A stretch of 64,000 bases of DNA from Phycisphaerales bacterium (lineage in GTDB: Bacteria > Planctomycetota > Phycisphaerae > Phycisphaerales > SM1A02). The position numbers and the translations under genes are program-made. The DNA lies in assembly GCA_030748575.1 (NCBI GenBank), contig JASMLR010000002.1, positions 151,939 through 215,938 on the forward strand, written 5' to 3'. The notes beneath the pieces are model-generated. The model was not told the origin of the DNA and did not search any database. It was given only the letters and a program-made list of their open reading frames with translations. This document shows positions 1 through 8,077 of this stretch, piece after piece. Each line of letters opens with the position of its first letter. The first letter of the stretch is position 1.

Positions 1-835
1 CCTCGCCGAAGGCGCCGATGACGGTCAGAAGGTCGTCCACCGTCACAGCGCAGTCGCCTGCGGGCTCCGGCCAGCAGTCGCCGGTCGGGCGATAGGTGCC
101 GTCGCCGATCTCGCCAAACGTTCCGATGGTTGCGAGCACATCGTTCACGTCCACAATGCCGTCGGGCTCACCGGCGGGTCCGGAGACGTCCGCAGGACAG
201 GGTGGAAGCGGAACGGCACACGGGTCGCCGGTGCCGCCCATGACGCGATATGCGAGGTTGTTGGTGCCGGTCTGCCAGTTGTCCGGCATGCCGAAGCCGC
301 CGCCGGGGTTGGCCTGCCAGCAGTTGAGGTCGCCGATGAACGACACCGCAATGCCCGTCTGGCCGTTGACCGCGAACTCATTACCCGGGATGACCGAGAC
401 GTACTGGGTGCCTGCGGCCAGCGACCACACGGCTTCCACCGTGACGACGTCGCCAAACGCCTGCCCGGTCCAATCTGGATCGAGCGTGACTGCCGCATCG
501 ACAGACGCATAGCCGACAAGGCTCGCTGCCGCGTCCTCGACCGCCATATAGAAGTTCACTTGAAGGCCGTTGACCCCGTCGATGCCGGCGTAGCCGTTCC
601 AACCTGAAATGCAGGCGGACACGGCCGATGCTGCCGAGCCGGAGCCATTGTCAAAGTCATCGATCGCCGCGATGTCGTAGACCGAATAGGCGGCCTCAAA
701 GTACTGCGATGCGAGGATGTTACTGGAGTCCATGTCGGCGCCGTTGTTGGCCCCGATCTGGTCCATCAGTGGCGTTCCCGCCGTGGCGGAGGCGGCCACG
801 GTGGCGGCGCCCGCGAAAGCAAAGGTCTTGAACAT
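1..835 (-). CDS. Secreted protein with dockerin-like repeats (3' end outside window)
   Basis: This reading frame runs leftward off the edge of the window, so the C-terminus is missing. It starts at ATG 835 behind an AGAAGGAG ribosome site. Residues 1-19 form a signal peptide (MFKTFAFAGAATVAASATA). The middle, about residues 20-220, has no family I recognise. The last visible part has two Ca-binding repeats of dockerin type, DGIVDVNDVLATIGTFGE and DCAVTVDDLLTVIGAFGE, so the protein is probably almost complete. Such proteins are common in Phycisphaerae, where the repeat is thought to act in cell-surface attachment. The function of the main domain is unknown. Confidence 0.75.
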   Translation of the reverse strand, partial: MFKTFAFAGAATVAASATAGTPLMDQIGANNGADMDSSNILASQYFEAAYSVYDIAAIDDFDNGSGSAASAVSACISGWNGYAGIDGVNGLQVNFYMAVEDAAASLVGYASVDAAVTLDPDWTGQAFGDVVTVEAVWSLAAGTQYVSVIPGNEFAVNGQTGIAVSFIGDLNCWQANPGGGFGMPDNWQTGTNNLAYRVMGGTGDPCAVPLPPCPADVSGPAGEPDGIVDVNDVLATIGTFGEIGDGTYRPTGDCWPEPAGDCAVTVDDLLTVIGAFGE

Positions 836-929
836 GCTGATACTCCTTCTCGTCTGCTCCAAGTGTCCCTGAACGAGTGCGGACGAAGGCCCACACCCCC
901 GCCCGGGTTGTTCCCCCGAGGCTACCGGG

Positions 930-1898
930 TTAGTTCCGTTCTGCGAAGCCCCGGCGTGGGCAAATTCCCCTTGAAAGATCTATTGCTGCCATTTTGAGCG
1001 TCTCAGGCAGGTCCGGCGACTGGTATTGAAAGCCCACGGCCTGAAGGGCGTGAGCCCGACACCGCTGGCTTGCCAGCAGTACCTCGCGGGCCAGACCTCC
1101 AGCAAGGCACCGCAAGGCAGGTGCCGGAGCCGGGAGCCAAGCGCGACGACTGAACGCGGCGGCGAGCGCTGCGGTGAAGTCACGGTTTGTGATCGGTTCG
1201 GGCGTGACCGCGTTGACCGGGCCGGTCAGCCGCGGATCCGTCACGCTCCGCCGAATGACCTCGACCACATCGGGAAGCGCGATCCAACTGATCCACTGCG
1301 ATCCATCACCCAAACGACCGCCGAGGCCGCGGCGAAAGAGCGGAGCCATCTTGGCGACGGCGCCGCCAGGCCCGATCACCATGCCCAGCCGCAGCACGAC
1401 TCGCCGCACGCCGAGGTGATCCAGGCCAGCCGCTGCGTGTTCCCAGTCTGCGCAGAGGTCCGCCAGAAAGCCGCTTCCCTTGGGGTCGGATTCGACCAGC
1501 CATCGGTCTCCCTGATCGCCGTACCACCCGATGGCGGCGCACTGCACGAAGGCGGCCGGTGGGCGGCGGAGGCGGGCGATGGCCGCCGAGAGGTTTCGGC
1601 TCGCGTCTACGCGGCTGGACCGCAGCACGGCCTTTCGGGCGGAGGTCCAGCGGCGGTCAGCGATGCCAGCGCCGGCGCAGTGGATGAGCCCGTCGAGCCC
1701 TTCCAGACGCGGGTCGGCCTGGTCCGGCGAACTGGGATCCCACGCCGGGGTGTCGCCGGTGCCCGGTCGGCCTCTTCGCACGCGGCGCACGTCGTGCCCC
1801 TGTAGTCGGAGCGACCGGACAGCGGCGTCGCCGATGAATCCGGAACTCCCCGTCACTGCAAGACGCAGGCCGGGGCTCACACTGGAAGCCGCGTGCAT
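930..1898 (-). CDS. TIGR01777 family NAD(P)-dependent epimerase/oxidoreductase
   Basis: The 322-residue protein belongs to the extended short-chain dehydrogenase superfamily. The N-terminal Rossmann motif TGSSGFIG (about residues 16-23) binds NAD(P), and LIHCAGAGIADRRWT is the family signature of the TIGR01777 (YfcH/SulA-like) branch. The C-terminal 50 residues, ending VGFQYQSPDLPETL, match the small DUF1731 tail usual for the family. Length is normal. The substrate is unknown in this family. Start ATG 1898 is the first in frame and has no strong ribosome site, so a GTG a few codons in is possible. The gene lies just downstream of the ECF sigma gene on the same strand, with a 48-base gap. Confidence 0.85.
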   Translation of the reverse strand: MHAASSVSPGLRLAVTGSSGFIGDAAVRSLRLQGHDVRRVRRGRPGTGDTPAWDPSSPDQADPRLEGLDGLIHCAGAGIADRRWTSARKAVLRSSRVDASRNLSAAIARLRRPPAAFVQCAAIGWYGDQGDRWLVESDPKGSGFLADLCADWEHAAAGLDHLGVRRVVLRLGMVIGPGGAVAKMAPLFRRGLGGRLGDGSQWISWIALPDVVEVIRRSVTDPRLTGPVNAVTPEPITNRDFTAALAAAFSRRAWLPAPAPALRCLAGGLAREVLLASQRCRAHALQAVGFQYQSPDLPETLKMAAIDLSRGICPRRGFAERN

Positions 1899-1946
1899 AT
1901 GCCAGAACGATACCGGCGGCCCGAAGGTGCCGCGCGTGATCGTCGG

Positions 1947-2474
1947 TCAGGCGGCGTTGCCGAAGTCGTTGTCGGCCTCGTTCATCTCCTTGAGCTTCTG
2001 AAGGCCGCGGTACTTCCAGTTGTTGACGGTCGACACGGGAACGCCCAGTGATTCGGCGGCCTCTGTGTAACTCAGACCATTGCACACAACCAGTCGGACC
2101 GCCTCACGTTCACTGGGTGAGAGGCGATCGAGTTTGGCGGCGAGATCGGCGGCCATCTCCGGCATCGCTTGTTCCACGCGATTGGAAGCCCGCGTCGGTT
2201 TAGCGGCCTGCGCAGCTTCCAGGAATCGCTGGAATCGCTGCCCACGGTTGTAGCGACGCTTGATGAGGTTGTCGGCGATCTTGATCAGGTAACTGACCGA
2301 GATCTCGTCGAGTTCCTCGAGATGTTTGAGTTGCAGGAGGCGGCTGAAGACCTCCTGGGCGATGTCTTCGGCAGACTCCGCCGGCAGCGACTTGCGGGCG
2401 AAGCAGAAGACTCGGGTGTAGTACTGCTCGAAGAGGTCGAGCACCAGGTCGGCACGCTGTTGTGTGATCTGCAC
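1947..2474 (-). CDS. ECF-type RNA polymerase sigma factor
   Basis: The 175-residue protein has sigma region 2 near residues 9-75 (EDIAQEVFSRLL, residues 36-47, is the core-binding and -10-contact helix) and region 4 at about 118-163 (LSPSEREAV, then a helix-turn-helix around SYTEAAESLGVPVSTVNNW). It should direct core RNA polymerase to a small regulon. I chose GTG 2474 because GAGGAG lies seven bases upstream. An in-frame ATG at 2513 would add 13 basic residues but has no ribosome site and would place that GAGGAG inside the gene. No anti-sigma gene is adjacent, so the mode of control is not visible. The ECF subgroup is not assigned. Confidence 0.85.
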   Translation of the reverse strand: MQITQQRADLVLDLFEQYYTRVFCFARKSLPAESAEDIAQEVFSRLLQLKHLEELDEISVSYLIKIADNLIKRRYNRGQRFQRFLEAAQAAKPTRASNRVEQAMPEMAADLAAKLDRLSPSEREAVRLVVCNGLSYTEAAESLGVPVSTVNNWKYRGLQKLKEMNEADNDFGNAA

Positions 2475-2481
2475 GGGAGAT

Positions 2482-2487
2482 CTCCTC
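2482..2487 (-). promoter_or_regulatory. Shine-Dalgarno site deciding the sigma factor start
   Basis: GAGGAG on the minus strand lies seven bases before GTG 2474. It supports the shorter start for the ECF sigma factor rather than ATG 2513. Confidence 0.7.
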
Positions 2488-2543
2488 GTTGCGCGTCTCG
2501 TCGGCAATTTCATGGCCGATCAAGGCTGGGCTGCGGTGAGGAC

Positions 2544-2643
2544 GCTCCTGCTTACGCGGCAGGAGCAGGGCTCAAGGGCGTCGACGTTACGCGTCGACTG
2601 AGAACGTGGCCTTGTCAGGGCCAGGTGGCCTTGTCAGGGCCAG
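2544..2643. repeat. Cluster of four short hairpins including a 19-base tandem duplication
   Basis: Four small inverted repeats follow each other. GCTCCTGC/GCAGGAGC (2544-2551 with 2559-2566) and GTCGACG/CGTCGAC (2580-2586 with 2592-2598) both carry TTACG in the loop. Two exact tandem copies of GTGGCCTTGTCAGGGCCAG (2606-2624, 2625-2643) each can form a five-pair hairpin. The cluster lies in the leader of the ECF sigma gene (minus strand) and about 330 bases before the plus-strand dehydrogenase. Role unknown; a regulatory or terminator function is inference. Confidence 0.55.
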
Positions 2644-2971
2644 AAGGTGCGGGCTGGACGCCTTGGCTCGGCATCCATGGGCTGCGCCTTGCAGGAGAGA
2701 CCGGGGTACTCCTTGTTGTCCCGATTCCAAACATCGTTGGGGCCCGAGTCGTGGGGCTGCATCCGGGACGGGCTAAGGGTTGGTGTCTGCAGGACAAAGT
2801 TCGTTTCCTTCCATCAGGAACTTTCGCTTCAAATCCTCCGGCGGTTGCCGTCGGGGATCGATCTTCCTTGAACTACTATTGGGGACGGCACCCTTTTGTG
2901 AGATCTATACCGAGATTTCCGTAATTTTGGCCCTGGCGTCGCCTTCCCGGGGCTTGCAAAGTGAGTCCGTG
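2644..2971. other. Intergenic stretch, no gene seen
   Basis: This stretch between the hairpin cluster and the saccharopine dehydrogenase-like gene is locally richer in A and T than its surroundings, especially around 2870-2940. The open frames through it have no family features. It may hold the promoter of the plus-strand gene, but I cannot place a convincing -35/-10 pair. Confidence 0.4.
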
Positions 2972-4120
2972 ATGAAAGAGACAATCGTCCTGGGAGGGGG
3001 GATGGTGGGGGCCACGATGGCCCTGGATCTGGCTCGGGATCGGGTTCGGCGGGTGACGCTGGTGGATGTGGATCCCTCGCGGCTGACCGCCGCACAGGGG
3101 CAGGATGATCGCCTGAAAGTCCATCAGGCCGATCTGTCTGATCCAGCAGCAGTGCGGAGCCTGGCCGAGCGGGCCGACCTGGTGCTCGGGGCGCTCCCCA
3201 GCCGGTATGGGTACGCGGCGCTCGAGGCGGTGATTGCTACGGGTCGGCCGTATTGCGACATTTCCTTCATGCCTGAGGACGCCTGGCGGCTCCATGAAGC
3301 CGCTCAAGCGACTGGCACCATTGCCGTGATTGACTGTGGCGTCGCGCCTGGGATGAGCAACCTCCTCGCCGGCGTTGCGGCCCGGCGGCTCGACCCGTGT
3401 GAATCGATCACCATTCGCGTCGGGGGTATGCCGGCAGTCCCACAGCCACCCTGGCGCTACAAGGCCGGTTTCAGCCCATATGACGTGATTGAGGAGTACC
3501 TCCGGCCGGCGCGGATCGTCGAGCAGGGCGAGGTCGTCGTCCGGGAGGCCCTGAGCGAACCCGTATTGATTGAATTCCCGGAGACCGGCACGCTTGAAGC
3601 GTTCAACACGGACGGCCTTCGCAGTCTGACCGAGACGCTTGACGTTCCCAACATGCTGGAGCAGACGCTTCGTTATCCGGGGCACCGGGATCTGGCGTGG
3701 GCGCTGCGAGAAACGGGCCTCCTGGGTGAATCACCGATTGAGGTCGGTGGTGTGGAGGTCATTCCGCGGGACCTGACCTGCCGGCTGCTTTTCCCGCTGT
3801 GGACGTTTGCCCCGGGTGAAGTTGATCTCACCGTGATGCGGGTGGAAGCCACCGGTCGGCTCGACGGTCAACCGACGCGACTTCGGTGGGATCTGTATGA
3901 CGAACTGGATCCTGAAACGGGGTGGACGAGCATGGCGAGAACGACGGCCTTCCCGGCGACGATCATGGCTCGGATGATTGAGTCGGGGGTGGTTGCGGCG
4001 CCTGGCGTACACCCGCTCGAGAACCTTGCCGTTGATGACGCGGTGGTGGACACCATGTTTGCTGAGTTGAAGGCCCGCGGCGTGACCTACCGGTACGAGG
4101 CGGCGCCGCTTACCGACTGA
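2972..4120 (+). CDS. Saccharopine dehydrogenase family protein (lysine 6-dehydrogenase-like)
   Basis: The 382-residue protein has an N-terminal Rossmann fold (VLGGGMVGATMALDLARD, residues 6-23) with an acidic NAD-binding turn VDVD, and a C-terminal domain (IPRDLTCRLLFPLWTF onward) of the saccharopine/lysine dehydrogenase superfamily. Length agrees with lysine 6-dehydrogenases. The likely reaction is NAD(P)-dependent oxidation of an amino acid or imine intermediate, but the substrate is not proven. ATG 2972 is chosen because it is immediately followed by the Rossmann strand; a frame open to 2780 adds 64 residues without homology. It ends inside the convergent FAD oxidoreductase gene by 11 bases. 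Confidence 0.8.
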   Translation: MKETIVLGGGMVGATMALDLARDRVRRVTLVDVDPSRLTAAQGQDDRLKVHQADLSDPAAVRSLAERADLVLGALPSRYGYAALEAVIATGRPYCDISFMPEDAWRLHEAAQATGTIAVIDCGVAPGMSNLLAGVAARRLDPCESITIRVGGMPAVPQPPWRYKAGFSPYDVIEEYLRPARIVEQGEVVVREALSEPVLIEFPETGTLEAFNTDGLRSLTETLDVPNMLEQTLRYPGHRDLAWALRETGLLGESPIEVGGVEVIPRDLTCRLLFPLWTFAPGEVDLTVMRVEATGRLDGQPTRLRWDLYDELDPETGWTSMARTTAFPATIMARMIESGVVAAPGVHPLENLAVDDAVVDTMFAELKARGVTYRYEAAPLTD

Positions 4121-5354
4121 GCGGTCGAAGGTCCTGAGCCCATGGCGGAATCGGTCCGCCAAGCATGTCCGACACCAGCAACTCGGCAGTCCCGGCCGCC
4201 AACGTGAGGCCCATCATGCCGTGACCGGTTGCCACCCAGGCGTCCCTCGCCGGCAGGCGGCCGACGACCGGGAGGCCATTGGCCGTGCAGGGGCGGAGCC
4301 CGCACCAGTGATCGGTTGGCGTGGCTGCGCCGACCTGTGGCAGGAACTCGGCTGCGCCTCTGGTCAACTGCTCAATCCGGTGGGGGACCAGTCGGTGATT
4401 GATGCCGGACAACTCCAGCGTGCCCGCAAGTCGAACACCGGTCCCGAGTGGCGTGACGGCAATCTTGCGCTCGCGAAGCACGCCGGCCATGCGAGGGCGG
4501 GTGGGCAGCGTCACGTGGACGTGGTAGCCCTTGGCGGCCTGAATACGCAGGTTGACCCCCAGCGGAGCCACGATGGGGGCCGACCAGACTCCAGCGGCCA
4601 CGATCAGCCGCTGGCCTGATGCGACGGCGCCCGATGCCGCGCGGGCCGTCCAGCCGGTGGAATCCCGGCGAAGTGTCTTCATCTTGAATCTGGACCGGAA
4701 CCGGCCGCCGGCATCGCTGATGCAGAGGCGCAAAGCGTCACAGAACGCAGCGGGATCGAAGCTCAGTCCGTCTGCATGAACACAGGCGCCCCGTACGCCC
4801 GGGCCCCAGGCCGGGTCTTGTCTTCGGAGGGCGGCACCATCCAGATGCTCGGTTGCAAATCCGAGCCGTTGCATCCAGGCGGTTTCGGCTTCCGCCTCGG
4901 CTTCGCCCCGCGGAGTGTTCCAGATGTCGGCAACGCCCGCTGCCATCCCCGGCGCCGCGCTGCCAAGGTCCGACACCAGGCGATCCAGACAGTCGCGGCT
5001 CAGTACTCCGAACGCGCCAAGCACCCGCATGGATCGCTCGTACGCCGATGGTCTGCACGCCGCGCGAAACGCCAGAAGCCACCGGAGCAGTGGCAGGCTC
5101 GGCCGTGGTGGAATCGACAGTGGGCTGCGGGGGTCGAGCAGCATCTGCAGGGCGCGGGGTGGGACCGAGGGCGACGGGACCGGGGGATGCCCCGGCGCCA
5201 CCTGACCAGCATTGCCCCGCGAGGCGCTGCATCGGTCGGGTCCGGCATCGACCACCTCGACGCCAAGCCCGCGGGTCAACGCCGCGTGGGCCACCGTCAG
5301 ACCGATGACGCCGCCGCCAACGATCAACACGGTGTCTGGTTTCGGTCGACTCAC
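4110..5354 (-). CDS. FAD-dependent D-amino acid dehydrogenase-like oxidoreductase
   Basis: The 414-residue protein starts at GTG 5354 and opens with the FAD-binding motif VLIVGGGVIGLTVAHAAL (residues 9-26) followed by EVVDAG. The C-terminal stretch GHGMMGLTLAAGTAELL is the conserved FAD-contact segment of the DAO superfamily, and SRGNAGQVAPG resembles D-amino acid dehydrogenase (DadA). It probably oxidises a D-amino acid or related secondary amine at the membrane. The neighbouring convergent gene is also an amino-acid dehydrogenase, so a shared catabolic pathway is possible. Sarcosine or hydroxyproline oxidases are alternatives. Confidence 0.8.
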   Translation of the reverse strand: MSRPKPDTVLIVGGGVIGLTVAHAALTRGLGVEVVDAGPDRCSASRGNAGQVAPGHPPVPSPSVPPRALQMLLDPRSPLSIPPRPSLPLLRWLLAFRAACRPSAYERSMRVLGAFGVLSRDCLDRLVSDLGSAAPGMAAGVADIWNTPRGEAEAEAETAWMQRLGFATEHLDGAALRRQDPAWGPGVRGACVHADGLSFDPAAFCDALRLCISDAGGRFRSRFKMKTLRRDSTGWTARAASGAVASGQRLIVAAGVWSAPIVAPLGVNLRIQAAKGYHVHVTLPTRPRMAGVLRERKIAVTPLGTGVRLAGTLELSGINHRLVPHRIEQLTRGAAEFLPQVGAATPTDHWCGLRPCTANGLPVVGRLPARDAWVATGHGMMGLTLAAGTAELLVSDMLGGPIPPWAQDLRPLSR

Positions 5355-5426
5355 AGACGCAGGCTACAGAATGATGCCGCGGCGGCCGCAATGGGATACG
5401 GTGCGTGCCATCGAAGGAGGCTCGCC

Positions 5427-6500
5427 ATGGCATGGGGCATTGGAGTACTTGGCGCGGGGGCGATTGCCCACGTGCATGCGAAGGGCATCGCAGACGCGGG
5501 CGGCCGGCTTGCAGGCTTCTGCGATCCGGACCAGGCCAAGGCGACCGCGGCCGCGGACGAGTGGGGCGGGACGGCGTGGACCCGGCCTGACGACATGTTT
5601 GCCTGCGATGACGTGACGGCGGTCGTGGTCGCCGTGCCCAATGCGTTGCATGCGCCGCTCGCGATCGCCGCGATGGATGCCGGGCGGGATGTGCTGCTCG
5701 AGAAGCCCATGGCGTTGACCACTCACGAGTGCGCGGACATCATTCAGGCGAGGGATCGAACCGGTCGAACACTTCAGGTCGGGTTCGTGTGTCGGTTCGC
5801 GGCCACGGTGCTGGCCGCACAGCGGCACATTGACGCGGGCCGTCTCGGCCATGTGTATCAGGCGCGGGCCGTCATGCTTCGCCGCAGGGGCATTCCCGGG
5901 CTTGGGCGGTGGTTTACAGACCGGAGTCAATCGGGCGGTGGTGTACTCATCGACCTCGGGCCACATCTGGTGGATCTTGTCCTGGACCTGTGTGGACGTC
6001 CCGTCGTCGAGCGGGTATCGGCGTCGACGTCCAGTCGCTTCGGCCAACCGCCTCGGGGATACCGCTTCACGGAAATGTGGTCAGGGCCGCCGAATCTGGA
6101 TGGCTGTTTCGATGTTGATGACGGCGCGACCGCGATGCTTCGGTGCTCGGACGGACCGACGATTACGCTCGAAACCGCCTGGGCCTCGCACCTTCCGGAC
6201 GGCACCATTGCTGACGGCGTCACCCTCTTTGGCGACACGGGCGCGATGCACTTTGACATCTGGGGCAACTGTGTACGCATCGGCACGCAGATGGATGAAG
6301 AGATCGTCGATGTCTCGCATCCCATCGCGGACGGCGAAGGATGGGGGACGGCCTTCAAACGCGAGCACGAAGCGTTTCACGCGCACTGCACCGGCGGCGG
6401 CGAAGGCCCAAGCGGAGAGCAGGGCCTTCAGGTACAGCAGATTCTGGAGGCGATGTACCGCTCCGACCAGACCGGACGTGAGGTTTCGGTCAGTTCGTGA
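5427..6500 (+). CDS. Gfo/Idh/MocA family oxidoreductase
   Basis: The 357-residue protein has the N-terminal NAD(P) motif GVLGAGAIAHVHAKGI, the family lysine motif LLEKPMALTTHEC near residues 91-103, and the C-terminal signature GGGVLIDLGPHLVDL. These enzymes oxidise or reduce sugars and cyclitols with bound NAD(P). Start ATG 5427 sits seven bases after AAGGAGG (5414-5420). A much longer open frame extends back to 4776, but it lies antisense to the FAD oxidoreductase and is not credible. Substrate unknown. The stop overlaps the convergent CPBP gene by 11 bases. Confidence 0.88.
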   Translation: MAWGIGVLGAGAIAHVHAKGIADAGGRLAGFCDPDQAKATAAADEWGGTAWTRPDDMFACDDVTAVVVAVPNALHAPLAIAAMDAGRDVLLEKPMALTTHECADIIQARDRTGRTLQVGFVCRFAATVLAAQRHIDAGRLGHVYQARAVMLRRRGIPGLGRWFTDRSQSGGGVLIDLGPHLVDLVLDLCGRPVVERVSASTSSRFGQPPRGYRFTEMWSGPPNLDGCFDVDDGATAMLRCSDGPTITLETAWASHLPDGTIADGVTLFGDTGAMHFDIWGNCVRIGTQMDEEIVDVSHPIADGEGWGTAFKREHEAFHAHCTGGGEGPSGEQGLQVQQILEAMYRSDQTGREVSVSS

Positions 6501-7215
6501 CGCTTCCCCACAGGACAACGGCGTCGTACGCCGCATGGGCGATCACGACGACGGCGAAGCCCCGCAGCACATAGACGACACCGAGGTACAGTCCCGCCGC
6601 GGCGATGAAGACGGTGCCGGCGGCGGGCAGTTGCGATGGGTCGTGGTACATGGTGAACGCCACCGTTGAGGCGAGGATCGCCACCGGCGTGCCGATGGTT
6701 GCCCGCCACTTCAACACGTCCACCAGCAGCCAGTGCAGCGCGCCGATGCCCACCATGCGGAACAGAAGTTCTTCTGAGAGGCCGGCTCCGATCGCCAGCA
6801 GTATGGCGTCGAAGCCGGAGACCGGTGTGACGGCGTTGGCCGCGAGTGGGGCACCTTGCAGGGTGCCCAGAAAGGCGGCCATGGCCAGCAGCGGCGCGGT
6901 CGCGATGATCCCCTCAAACCAGAGCTGCAGCGGGCCCCGCAGCCCGATCGTCCACCGATCGCCCGTCAGCGCGTGCCAGACCAGCAGGATGGCGACGACG
7001 GCAACGCCCGTCCCGTGCAGGACGACCTCGGGGGCCAGCCCGAAAAAGTGCATGGCGTCGCCGATCTGGATGTGCGCGAGAATCTGGGCCGCGGAAAGGT
7101 CGGTGCCGCTTCGCAGCAGTGCTGCCTCCAGGATGACAATCAACGGAAGCAGCGCGACCAGCGTGGGCAGTGGTCGGAGGCCTGGCGGGGTGAGCTGTGG
7201 TGGGGCGGTGGACAC
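6490..7215 (-). CDS. CPBP family intramembrane metalloprotease
   Basis: The 241-residue membrane protein starts at GTG 7215 and has about seven hydrophobic segments. It carries the three conserved motifs of the CPBP (CAAX protease/bacteriocin-processing, Abi) family: SEELLFR (residues 147-153, the glutamate pair), FTMYHDP (His 191) and IAHAAYD (His near 227). These residues would coordinate metal and activate water inside the membrane. Targets in bacteria are mostly unknown. No bacteriocin or lipoprotein partner is adjacent, so the substrate cannot be inferred. Confidence 0.85.
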   Translation of the reverse strand: MSTAPPQLTPPGLRPLPTLVALLPLIVILEAALLRSGTDLSAAQILAHIQIGDAMHFFGLAPEVVLHGTGVAVVAILLVWHALTGDRWTIGLRGPLQLWFEGIIATAPLLAMAAFLGTLQGAPLAANAVTPVSGFDAILLAIGAGLSEELLFRMVGIGALHWLLVDVLKWRATIGTPVAILASTVAFTMYHDPSQLPAAGTVFIAAAGLYLGVVYVLRGFAVVVIAHAAYDAVVLWGSVTN

Positions 7216-7251
7216 AGGGGCAGTGTCGCTGATTCTCGCCCCGGCTGTACA

Positions 7252-7279
7252 GCGAGCGTCCTCGGGGGAGGACGCTCGC
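7252..7279 (-). terminator. Hairpin downstream of rpsT
   Basis: GCGAGCGTCCTC and GAGGACGCTCGC form a perfect 12-pair stem with a GGGG loop, 27 bases past the rpsT stop on the minus strand. No U-run follows, so it is a terminator-like or RNA-end-protecting hairpin rather than a classic intrinsic terminator. Confidence 0.6.
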
Positions 7280-7306
7280 AGAAGAGGTCGGTGGATGTGG
7301 GCGTGA

Positions 7307-7582
7307 TCAGCCCGCTGACGCCTTCAGATCGCGAAGCCTTCGCGAGAGGCGGCTCTTGCGGCGGGCGGCGTGATTCTTGTGGATCGTGCTCGTTGTGGAG
7401 ACGCGGTCGAGTTCCTTCTGCACCGCGCGGAACGCCGTCTCCGCGGCCGCGACATCGCGGTCATGGATGGCGGTCATGAAGTCCTTCGTGCGGTCCTTGA
7501 GGGTTCGCTTGCGCCAGCGGTTTCGGGCGCGGCGGGCCTCGTCCTGTCGCATCTGCTTCTTGCGGGCCGGGGTATTGGGCAC
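7307..7582 (-). CDS. rpsT: 30S ribosomal protein S20
   Basis: The 91-residue basic protein, starting PNTPARKKQMRQ and ending RLSRRLRDLKASAG, matches S20, a primary 16S rRNA binder of the small subunit. It is almost entirely helical and Arg/Lys-rich, as expected. The start is GTG 7582, with GGAG at 7590-7593 seven bases upstream. The open frame extends to 7723, but those extra 47 residues are not S20-like. It stands alone between the tRNA-Arg gene and a hairpin terminator. Confidence 0.92.
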   Translation of the reverse strand: MPNTPARKKQMRQDEARRARNRWRKRTLKDRTKDFMTAIHDRDVAAAETAFRAVQKELDRVSTTSTIHKNHAARRKSRLSRRLRDLKASAG

Positions 7583-7737
7583 AGGTCGTCTCCAACAGGG
7601 GTCGCCGCCCTCCATGGGCGCCGAACTGGAATCGGGGAGTATCCCACGATCGGGGGCCTTCGTCAACTCTCTCTGCCAATCACCGCGGCTGGTGTGGCGA
7701 GCCCCGAAAGGGGTCGGTAGCATGCCCCGTCACCTCA

Positions 7738-7811
7738 GCGGGTGTAGCTCAATTGGATAGAGCATCGGTCTACGAAACCGAAGGTTGCAGGTTCGAGTCC
7801 TGCCACCCGCG
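7738..7811 (+). tRNA. tRNA-Arg (anticodon ACG)
   Basis: A full cloverleaf can be drawn. The acceptor stem GCGGGTG/CACCCGC is 7738-7744 with 7804-7810, and the discriminator is G 7811. The D arm is GCTC/GAGC, the anticodon stem is TCGGT/ACCGA with loop CTACGAA giving anticodon ACG, and the T arm is GCAGG-TTCGAGT-CCTGC. No CCA is encoded. ACG reads CGN arginine codons after A34 deamination. Confidence 0.95.
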
Positions 7812-7887
7812 TTGAGGCCCCTCCAGCCCCGGCTCCCGTGAATTCGCCCTCGGCGGCGGCCGGTTGCGGTCGGCTGGCAGGCCCCCG

Positions 7888-7920
7888 GGGGCAAGGAAGA
7901 GGGGCAAGGAAGAGGGGCAA
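7888..7920. repeat. 13-base tandem repeat, 2.5 copies
   Basis: GGGGCAAGGAAGA occurs at 7888-7900 and 7901-7913, then a partial third copy to 7920. It lies in the non-coding gap between the tRNA and the beta-helix gene. Confidence 0.8.
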
Positions 7921-7997
7921 CTCAGGTGGGCCGGGCGCGTGGGGGCCAGACGCAGGGGGTATACCTGAATGGACGCTTCGGGGGCCACGCGCAGCAA

Positions 7998-8026
7998 CAC
8001 GCCCCCGATCTGCGATCGGGGGCGTG
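7998..8026 (-). terminator. Hairpin downstream of the beta-helix gene
   Basis: CACGCCCCCGAT and ATCGGGGGCGTG pair perfectly over 12 positions around the loop CTGCG, about 50 bases after the stop of the beta-helix protein gene on the minus strand. There is no clear U-run. Confidence 0.65.
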
Positions 8027-8077
8027 CATGAGTTTGCCTGAGTTGGCTGGTCTGAACTGGTCTGCCTGCAGGCTCGC

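Noticed and set aside
4776-5426. Long N-terminal extension of the Gfo/Idh/MocA protein
   Set aside because: It is antisense to the FAD oxidoreductase, and a strong ribosome site marks ATG 5427.
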